10,184 nucleotides of DNA. It comes from Pseudomonadota bacterium (GTDB taxonomy: Bacteria > Myxococcota > Myxococcia > Myxococcales > Vulgatibacteraceae). How positions within the stretch are numbered: the first letter of the stretch is position 1; the number at the start of each line of letters is the position of its first letter. The position numbers were made by a program, and so were the translations under genes. The stretch covers positions 1 to 10,184 of the forward strand of contig JAEZJH010000444.1 of NCBI GenBank assembly GCA_023436385.1. Reading direction: 5' to 3'. Below are positions 1 to 5,593 of the stretch, in pieces. The notes beneath the pieces were generated by a model, which was not told where the DNA came from, made no database searches, and was given only the letters and a program-made list of their open reading frames with translations.

Positions 1-582
1 GTCCAGCTCGGGGTGGTCAACATCGCCACCGGCGCCGTCGACGCCCAGGTCGGGCTGGTCAACGTCGCCGACGACGCCGGGGTGCCGGTGGGCCTCCTCA
101 ACTTCTCCCGCGAGGGCCTCCACCACCTGGACCTCTGGGCCAACGAGACCACCCCGGCGAACCTCTCCGTCCGCCTGGGCGGCCGCCGCGTCTACGGCCT
201 CCTCTCCGGCGGCATGGCCGGCGGCGAGGAACGGCGACTGGCCGCCGGCCTCGGGCTCGGGGTACGCCTCTTGGCCTCCGAACGGCTGTTCGTGGACCTC
301 GACGCCCTCACCCAGTACGTCTTCGATCCGGCCGGGGAGCTGGCCACCGGCGGCGGAAACAGCCTGCAGACGGCCCGGCTCGGCGTCGGGTTCGACCTGG
401 GGCCGGTGGCGGTGATCGGCGGGCCCACCTACAACGTGCTCGCCAGCTACGGCACCGATCCCGGCGACCGGGTTCCGCTCGCCAAGCTCCTCCCCGGCGA
501 GCCGCTCGGCGCCCGGGAGTGGCAGTCCGGCACGGTCCTGTTCCGCGGCTGGCCCGGCCTGTTCCTGGGGATGCAACTCTGA
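1..582 (+). CDS. LA_2272-like surface-repeat protein, 3' part
   Basis: The frame is open from the first base, so the gene starts upstream; 193 residues and a TGA stop are visible. The first ~40 residues hold three degenerate repeats of a hexad, QLGVVN, QVGLVN and PVGLLN, spaced 13-14 residues apart. This is the pattern of the LA_2272-type surface-repeat family known from Leptospira and also found in Myxococcota. The rest alternates Gly/Leu/Val-rich segments with charged turns and ends in GLFLGMQL, compatible with amphipathic beta strands of an outer-membrane or surface protein. The family has no established biochemical function, so a cell-surface role is inferred. The missing N-terminus should hold a signal peptide and further repeats. 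The next gene begins 38 bases downstream on the same strand but appears unrelated. Family assignment is from the repeat pattern only. Confidence 0.7.
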   Translation, partial: VQLGVVNIATGAVDAQVGLVNVADDAGVPVGLLNFSREGLHHLDLWANETTPANLSVRLGGRRVYGLLSGGMAGGEERRLAAGLGLGVRLLASERLFVDLDALTQYVFDPAGELATGGGNSLQTARLGVGFDLGPVAVIGGPTYNVLASYGTDPGDRVPLAKLLPGEPLGAREWQSGTVLFRGWPGLFLGMQL

Positions 583-620
583 CCCTGGATCCGATCCCCT
601 GGCGGGCTTACGCTGCGGGT

Positions 621-926
621 ATGAAGACGCCCGACGTTACGGTGACCGAGAAGGCCCGGGCGCGGCTCCTGCATTACCTCGCCGACGATCCGGAGGCGAA
701 GTACGTGCGGATCCGCGTCCACCCCGGGTGAGGTGGCTTGTCCTTCCACCTGTCTCTGGAGGAGACGGCCAAACAGACGGATACAGGGTTCGAGCAGGGC
801 GGTGTGTCGTTCCTCGCGGACGAGCGCGGCCTCCGGTACCTCGACGGCCTGGTGATCGACGTGCAGTCGTACTACGGCCGGGAGTCGGTGATCGCCTTCC
901 ATCCCACGCTGGGCGGGGGTTGCTGA
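621..926 (+). CDS. HesB/IscA-like selenoprotein, in-frame UGA read as Sec37
   Basis: From ATG 621 the frame runs 36 codons to a TGA at 729-731, then stays open in the same frame for 64 more codons to TGA 924-926, giving 101 residues. Both halves belong to one HesB/IscA (A-type Fe-S carrier) domain: an N-terminal TVTEKARARLLHYL helix, strand YVRIRVHPG, the interrupted codon, GGLSFHLSLEE, then GVSFLADERGLRYLDGLVIDV. In A-type carriers the residue after this glycine turn is the first conserved Cys (GGCSG), so the TGA replaces exactly the ligand Cys. HesB-like selenoproteins with Sec here are an established bacterial family (NCBIfam TIGR01911, from memory). The usual C-terminal CGCG is reduced to GGGC with one Cys, C101, the only Cys in the protein. 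A SECIS-like hairpin lies at 750-768. Start 621 gives the family length; no strong ribosome site is visible. Likely role: Fe-S or redox chemistry. The alternative is a nonsense mutation or sequencing error. Confidence 0.82.
750..768 (+). promoter_or_regulatory. candidate bacterial SECIS hairpin
   Basis: Downstream of the in-frame UGA (729-731), bases 752-756 (GTCTC) pair with 762-766 (GAGAC). An outer U-G pair (751/767) and a C-G pair (750/768) extend this to a 7-bp stem, closed by the loop TGGAG at 757-761. There are 25 bases between the UGA and the loop, and a G lies within the first two loop bases. Bacterial SECIS elements that bind SelB are described as a stem-loop inside the coding region with the apical loop about 16-37 bases after UGA and a G near the loop start, so the geometry fits. 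The element is compact and was found by eye; no folding energy was computed. Confidence 0.5.
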
Positions 927-1826
927 TCACCGCCGCTTGAGCGCTTCCAGCTCCTCGAGGGTCCGCGGGAAGTCCTCGTGGAGGAGCCGCGAGAGCGAGC
1001 GGTCGGCGAGGAGCCGGCCGCCGGTCTGGCACTTCGCGCAGTAGTCGGTCTCGTTGTCCGCGTAGCGGATCCGCTGCACCGGCGCGCCGCACACCGGGCA
1101 CGGCTGGCCGTGCTTGCCGTGGACCGCGAACTCCTCCCGGAACGCGGTGACCTTCCCCGGGAAGGCGCCCTTCGCCTCGGCCACCAGGCGATCGCGCCAT
1201 TCCGCCAGGAGCGACCGGGTGGCCTGGTAGAGCCGGGCGTGCTCGTCGTCGTCCATCGCGGTGGTGAGCCGGAACGGCGAGAGCCTCGCCCGGTGGAGGA
1301 TCTCGTCGGAGTAGGCGTTGCCGATCCCGGCGAGGATCCGCGGATCGGTGAGCGACCGCTTCACCGTATGGCGTTCCGCCACCAGGGCGGCGCGAAAGGC
1401 CTCCGGGCTCGCCTCGAGCGGCTCGATCCCCCCGGGGTCGTGGGCGGCGAGGGCCTCCTCCCCCACCACCAGGTGGATCGAGGCGCGCTTCTGGGTGCTG
1501 GCCTCGGTGAGGATCACCGTCGCCGCCGGGAAGTCGAAGGCGGCGAGGCCGACCTTGGCCGGGAGCTTCTTTCCGGCCTCCTCGAGCTTCAGCCGGCCGG
1601 CGATCATCAGGTGGATCACCAGGAACCGGTCGCCGTCGAGCGCCAGGATCAGGCGCTTTCCCAGCCGCCGGACCTCCCGGAGGATCCGGCCGGCGGCGTC
1701 GGAGATCGGCGGGTCGAAGGTCCGGACCACGAACGGACTCGCCACCCGCACCCGCTCGAGCGGCGCGCCGGCGAACCGGGTCTCCAGGGCGATCCGGTAG
1801 GCCTCGATGTCGGGAAGCTCGGGCAT
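927..1826 (-). CDS. Fpg/Nei-family DNA glycosylase
   Basis: 299 residues, full length for the Fpg/MutM-Nei family of base-excision repair glycosylases/AP lyases, which remove oxidised bases such as formamidopyrimidines or 8-oxoguanine. The protein begins MPELPDIEAY: after Met removal Pro2 is the catalytic nucleophile and Glu3 the general acid. Lys57 in RRLGKR matches the conserved DNA-contacting Lys. The helix-two-turn-helix segment is GIGNAYSDEIL with the conserved Asn170. The C-terminal zinc finger has Cys243, Cys246, Cys263 and Cys266 (CPVC-x16-CAKC). The Arg normally five residues before the third Cys is Asn258 here (sequence NETDYC), and about 33 residues follow the finger (QTGGRLLADRSLSRLL...). 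I recall the MPELPDIEAY/NETxYC pattern as a recurring Fpg-like subfamily, so exact substrate is uncertain. A GGGGGA sits 10 bases upstream of ATG. The stop abuts the stop of the convergent selenoprotein gene. Confidence 0.93.
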   Translation of the reverse strand: MPELPDIEAYRIALETRFAGAPLERVRVASPFVVRTFDPPISDAAGRILREVRRLGKRLILALDGDRFLVIHLMIAGRLKLEEAGKKLPAKVGLAAFDFPAATVILTEASTQKRASIHLVVGEEALAAHDPGGIEPLEASPEAFRAALVAERHTVKRSLTDPRILAGIGNAYSDEILHRARLSPFRLTTAMDDDEHARLYQATRSLLAEWRDRLVAEAKGAFPGKVTAFREEFAVHGKHGQPCPVCGAPVQRIRYADNETDYCAKCQTGGRLLADRSLSRLLHEDFPRTLEELEALKRR

Positions 1827-2086
1827 GCGGGGATCGTCCCCCGGGCCCGAAGGCGATGCAAGCGCCGCGGCTCCGGGTTCTCGGCGCGTCGCGGTCCCCG
1901 CTCCGACCGATCCGCGAGCAGAGGCGCACCGGTCCCGGGCCGGGGGCCCGCGGGGGTTGGCCGTTGTCTCCGCCACTCGCCATGCAGACGTTCGGCTCGC
2001 CGGTCCTCGTGTTTCGCCTCGAGGTCCCGGGCGCCGACGGCCCAAACCGCGCCGACGGCGCCGGACCGACCGGCCGGAACGGATGC
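1827..2086. other. intergenic region between divergent fpg-like and lipoprotein genes
   Basis: This 260-base gap should carry the start signals for both divergent genes. I see no convincing -10/-35 pair. The only structure is a GC-only hairpin, CGGGCC at 1936-1941 and GGCCCG at 1945-1950 around a GGG loop, which may be chance in this composition. The + frame is open through the gap, but no start there gives a better N-terminus than ATG 2087. Confidence 0.4.
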
Positions 2087-3445
2087 ATGTGCAACCGCTT
2101 CTCGCTCCTCCTCCTGGCCCTCCTCGCCGCCGCTTGCGCCGGCGACTCGCGCCTCCGTGCGACCGGCGCGTGCACGGGGCCCGACGTCCCCGACGGCGGG
2201 CCCTGCGACGCCGCCTGCGGCACCGGTACCTGCCAGGCCGGGGCGTGCGTACGTCTCGAGGGTGACGTGCTCTCCCTCGCCTGGAGCTACGAGGCCGGGG
2301 ACGAGACGATGCTGACCTTCGACGGCGTGGTCGACGCCGAGGGCCGGTACTACTGGCTCGATTTACTCGATGCGGCCACCACCCTGGTCTCCGCCACCCG
2401 GGACGGCCTGGTGCGTTTCCGGGCGCCGCTCGGAGCCGTCGGCCGGGGCCAGGTCGCCGTGGCCGGCGACGCCGCGGTGGTCTCGCTGGCCGACGGCTCC
2501 CTCGAGGCCCGGGAGCTCGCCGACGGAGCCCTCCGCTGGCGTCGGGATCCCCCCTCCGATCTGCCGCCGCCGCCCTTGAACCGCCCGCCGCCCCTGCTCG
2601 TCCCCGGCGACGGGACGGTCCGGCTCGCCCGGCTCTCGAACGGACGGGCGATCCTCCTCGCCCACGACCTCGCCACCGGCGCGCTCCTCGCCGCCGCGGA
2701 CCTGGGCCCGGCCGCCGGTGAGCCGACGGCGGTGGCCGACGAGAGGGGCGCGATCTACGTCGGCCTCCCGGGCGGGCCGGCGGCCACGGCGGGCTGGAGG
2801 AACGTGGAGCTGCTCGCCCTCGCGCCGGAGGGAGCGGAGCGCTGGCGCCGGACGGTCGACGCACCGGAAGACGGCGGCCTCCCGGTGGCGGTCCACGACG
2901 GCCTGCTCCTCCTCGCGCCGGCCCGGGCCCTCGACGCCGGGAGCGGCGCCGATCGCTTCGAACTGCCGCTCCCCGGGCCCGGGAGCCGCGGCGGCAGCGC
3001 CGCGGTCCCGATCCTGGGCGCCTTCCACGGCTTCGCCGTCGACCCCTCCACCGCGGAGCTGGTGGCCTTCGACCGGGAGGACGGCGGCGAGCTGGGCCGC
3101 GGCGCTCTCGGCGAGGGGCCGTCGCCGGAGCACGGCCGCTGGCAGTCCCCGCTCCTCGCCGGAGGCGACCGGGCCGCGGTGGTGGCGGGCTGGTGGACCG
3201 ACGACACGCTGAAGGAACGGCGGGCGCAGTACCGGGAGTTCGCCGCCGACGGCGCGGCGGTCCGGACCTGCGCCTTCCCGGAAGCGACGATCTTCACCGG
3301 CGAGATCTCCCTCCGGGGCGACCGGCTCGCGGTCGGCTGGGGAGGAAACCGCCTCTTCGTCTTCGCGCTCCCCCGGGGAGAGACCGCTACCGGCGGCTGG
3401 GCCGGCCCAGCCGGTGGTCCGGAGGGCGGCCGGAGGGCCCGTTGA
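2087..3445 (+). CDS. lipoprotein with PQQ-like beta-propeller
   Basis: 452 residues. ATG 2087 is chosen because it places a lipoprotein signal at the N-terminus: MCNRF, a Leu-rich core and LLAAAC with lipid-attachment Cys17. The frame is open further upstream, but longer starts would bury this signal. Next comes a short Cys cluster, C29 and C40-x3-C44-x4-C49-x4-C54, then a proline-rich linker around 155-172, inside a PQQ-like/WD40-like beta-propeller spanning ~60-430. Typical blades include RWRRTVDAPEDGG and LVAFDREDGGELGRG. The tail reads GGWAGPAGGPEGG. The Cys spacing, blade sequence (GGLPVAVHDGLLLLAPA), lone late Cys395 and Gly/Pro-rich tail all recur in the product of the gene at 7978, so the two are paralogs; this one lacks the ASH-like domain and most of the Cys-rich segment. 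Expected to be an envelope-anchored, exported protein. No PQQ-enzyme catalytic residues were recognised and the function is unknown. It converges with the - strand gene ending at 3476. Confidence 0.82.
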   Translation: MCNRFSLLLLALLAAACAGDSRLRATGACTGPDVPDGGPCDAACGTGTCQAGACVRLEGDVLSLAWSYEAGDETMLTFDGVVDAEGRYYWLDLLDAATTLVSATRDGLVRFRAPLGAVGRGQVAVAGDAAVVSLADGSLEARELADGALRWRRDPPSDLPPPPLNRPPPLLVPGDGTVRLARLSNGRAILLAHDLATGALLAAADLGPAAGEPTAVADERGAIYVGLPGGPAATAGWRNVELLALAPEGAERWRRTVDAPEDGGLPVAVHDGLLLLAPARALDAGSGADRFELPLPGPGSRGGSAAVPILGAFHGFAVDPSTAELVAFDREDGGELGRGALGEGPSPEHGRWQSPLLAGGDRAAVVAGWWTDDTLKERRAQYREFAADGAAVRTCAFPEATIFTGEISLRGDRLAVGWGGNRLFVFALPRGETATGGWAGPAGGPEGGRRAR

Positions 3446-3468
3446 CCGCGCGCAGATGATCGGCCCTC
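3433..3468. terminator. inverted repeat between convergent genes, possible terminator
   Basis: GAGGGCC at 3433-3439 is exactly complementary to GGCCCTC at 3462-3468, forming a 7-bp GC-rich stem with a 22-base loop. The loop contains the stop of the + strand lipoprotein gene (3443-3445) and most of the 30-base gap to the convergent gene. No T-tract follows on either strand, so it is not a canonical intrinsic terminator; chance is plausible at this GC content. Confidence 0.25.
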
Positions 3469-3475
3469 GGACCGC

Positions 3476-5593
3476 TCAGGGCGCGTCCGCCGTGCGGGGA
3501 TAGTGGGCGAGCCACCAGCCCGCCCGCTCCCGCTCGAGCTCCGGATCCACCGAGAAGAGCACGAAGTCCCGGAAGGATGGGGAGAGGTAGCGCACCGCCG
3601 GATCGACCGTGGTGGTGATCCCGGTGGCGAGCTCGTGGAAGATCAGCTCCTGGCCGGTCGAACCGCCCCGAACCACCACGAAGGTCCCGTCGGGCGAGAA
3701 GGTCGCCCAGTAGGACTGGCTCGGGGGAAGGCCTCCCGCGACGCCGTCGAGGATCCCCAAGAACCGCACCTCCCGCTCGCCCGAGCGGCCCTCCTGCCAG
3801 AGGACCGCGGTCCCGTCCTCGGCGAACCGGATCGCCGGATCGCTCGAGTCGCCGGGCAGCTCCGCCAGGACCGGCCCCAGCGCCGTGCCGGTCCAGGTCG
3901 TCAGGTCGCGCTTCGCGGCCTGGTTCCAGAGCACCACCACGGTCCGGTCGCCGTCGGGGAGGAAGCGGATCGACTCGCACTTGGGGATCAGGAAGATCGC
4001 CGGACTCGCCCCGCCCTCCGGCCGGATCAGGCGGCAGGTCCCGGCGTCGACGAAGGCGAACCGATCCCCCCGGGGCGCCCACTGCAGCGTCGTCAGCGGG
4101 GCCGCGCCCAGGGGCGTAAGGCGATCGTCGGCGAGGTCCCAGTGGACCAGCGTCTCCGCGCCACGCCGGTAGAGGACGGCGGCGCCGTCGGGCATGAACT
4201 GCCAGTCGAGGAACGTGGTCGACGGGTCGGCCGCCGGTGTCTCCTCGAAGGTCCGGGTGTCGACCACCCGGAGCTGGCCCTTCCAGTTCCAGGCGCCGGC
4301 CGAGTCGGGGCTGGAGCCGCCGAGATCGAGGTCGCCCAGGTACAGGACCCGGGTGCCGTCCGGCGAGAACTGCACCGTCGGGATCGTCGCCCCGAGGCGG
4401 AAGAGCGCGCCGTCGGCGAGGGCCACCGTCGTCCCGGTGCGGAGGTCGACATGGAACAGGTGCCATCCCGTGGCGCCGGGCGCGGTCGAGGCGACGACGG
4501 CCTGCCGGCCGTCGGCCGACCAGGCCGCAACGTTGTTGGTGGCGCCCGGGGCGACGGGGAACTGCTGCCGGGCGTCGAGATCCACCAAGATCAGGCCGGC
4601 CTCGGTGCCGACGGCGATCGCGGTGGCGCCCGGCGCGGCGGAGTCGATCGCCCCCGGGGTTTCGCTCGTTCCCAGGACCAGCTCGGCGCCGTCCGGATAG
4701 CGGACGAGCACCTCCGCCGTGGCCACCGGCCCGGTGGTCGCGTCCGCCGGGGCCAGCCAGATCAGCGTCCGGCCCCCGGCGAGGGGAACGGCCCGCAGCG
4801 CCCGCTCGGCGAGCGTTACCGATTCGCGGGCGGCGATGTCGTGGCGGCGGAGCCGGGCCCACCGCGCCACCGGATCGAAGTTCTCGAGGAAGACGACCGC
4901 CGTGCCCTCGGGATGGTACTTGGCCGCGGCCCCGAGGCCGTCGGCGCCCAGGGGCGCGTGGGGAGACAGCTCCACCGGATCGAGCCGATCGACCGGATGG
5001 AGCCAGAGGCCGCGGCCGTCCTGGACCAGGAGCGTGTCCTCGGTCGGAGATACCTCCAGGGTTCCGGTGGTGGGGACCAGGTAGCGCCCCCGGCGGAGCA
5101 GAACCGGTTCGAGATACAGGATGCCGCCCACCGCGATGGTGTTCCGGTGCCGGACCGGTTCCCAACCCGGACGCTCGAACAACAAATCGTAGACACCGGC
5201 GTCGAGGCCGGCCAGGTAGAAGTCGCCTTTCTCGTCGGTGATCGCGGACCGCTCCGTCCCGACCGCGCGGACGGTGGTGCCGGTGTGGTCCTTCTCGCCG
5301 AACAGCGTCACCCGGCCGATCACCGCGCCGGCGCCCCGGTGGATCACGTTGCCGTCCGCGTCGAGGACGATGGTGGTGCCGTCGGTACAGGCGATCACCG
5401 CCCCGCCGTCGGCGGCTGGCGACTTGACGCAGGTGGTCCCGTCGCCCGTGCCCGGGAGGATCAGCGTGTCCTCGCCGCAGCGGAGGGTGCGGGTGCCGTC
5501 CCCGTTGTCGAAGAGGGAGCAGGCGCTCTCCCTCGTGGTCTCGCCACAGGCGACGAGGGCGGCGGCCAGGAGGAGCAGGAGGGCGGCGCGCAT
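3476..5593 (-). CDS. lipoprotein: DGT motifs, CpcA-reg-like domain, WD40/TolB-like propeller
   Basis: 705 residues. ATG at 5593 starts a clear lipoprotein signal: MRAALLLLLAAALVAC, lipid Cys16. Two Cys-x13-Cys units follow: C25...C39 (DNGDGTRTLRC) and C55...C69 (IACTDGT). Residues ~88-168 resemble a carboxypeptidase-regulatory-like (Ig/transthyretin-like) domain: GRVTLFGE, ITDEKGDFYLAGLDAGVYDL, ending LEPVLLRRG. Residues ~180-690 form a WD40/TolB-like beta-propeller with repeated blade turns: AAWSADGRQ, VQFSPDGTR, LQWAPRGDR, IRFLPDGDR, IRFAEDGTA and TFSPDGTF. The C-terminus ends WWLAHYPRTADAP, echoing the partner gene's FLASYPVDTP. It overlaps the upstream gene's stop by one base (TGATG, 5591-5595), so translational coupling is likely. 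It should be an envelope-anchored, scaffold-like or binding protein; no enzyme motif was recognised and substrate or partner is unknown. Confidence 0.85.
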   Translation of the reverse strand: MRAALLLLLAAALVACGETTRESACSLFDNGDGTRTLRCGEDTLILPGTGDGTTCVKSPAADGGAVIACTDGTTIVLDADGNVIHRGAGAVIGRVTLFGEKDHTGTTVRAVGTERSAITDEKGDFYLAGLDAGVYDLLFERPGWEPVRHRNTIAVGGILYLEPVLLRRGRYLVPTTGTLEVSPTEDTLLVQDGRGLWLHPVDRLDPVELSPHAPLGADGLGAAAKYHPEGTAVVFLENFDPVARWARLRRHDIAARESVTLAERALRAVPLAGGRTLIWLAPADATTGPVATAEVLVRYPDGAELVLGTSETPGAIDSAAPGATAIAVGTEAGLILVDLDARQQFPVAPGATNNVAAWSADGRQAVVASTAPGATGWHLFHVDLRTGTTVALADGALFRLGATIPTVQFSPDGTRVLYLGDLDLGGSSPDSAGAWNWKGQLRVVDTRTFEETPAADPSTTFLDWQFMPDGAAVLYRRGAETLVHWDLADDRLTPLGAAPLTTLQWAPRGDRFAFVDAGTCRLIRPEGGASPAIFLIPKCESIRFLPDGDRTVVVLWNQAAKRDLTTWTGTALGPVLAELPGDSSDPAIRFAEDGTAVLWQEGRSGEREVRFLGILDGVAGGLPPSQSYWATFSPDGTFVVVRGGSTGQELIFHELATGITTTVDPAVRYLSPSFRDFVLFSVDPELERERAGWWLAHYPRTADAP

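Noticed and set aside
729..731. Reading the TGA as a nonsense mutation and calling the gene a pseudogene
   Set aside because: It is the only lesion, is TGA specifically, falls on the conserved Cys codon of a family with known Sec members, and is followed by a suitable hairpin. The downstream half shows no decay. It remains the main alternative if Sec genes are absent.
731..751. Hairpin AGGTGG/CCACCT with GT-containing loop as the SECIS
   Set aside because: Its loop starts only five bases after the UGA, too close for the known bacterial SECIS spacing; the hairpin at 750-768 fits better.
924..926. Second TGA after Cys101 also read as selenocysteine
   Set aside because: Read-through would enter sequence antisense to the Fpg-like gene with no HesB similarity, and the protein already has family length.
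912..934. GGCGG/CCGCC inverted repeat over the convergent stops as a terminator
   Set aside because: Only five GC pairs with a 13-base loop and no T-tract; indistinguishable from chance.
1936..1950. GC-only hairpin as a terminator or operator
   Set aside because: It has no T-tract, sits upstream rather than downstream of genes, and such 6-bp GC palindromes are expected by chance in this composition.
1856..2086. N-terminal extension of the lipoprotein at 2087 back to ATG 1856
   Set aside because: It would add 77 residues without a domain and place the hydrophobic signal and lipobox internally.
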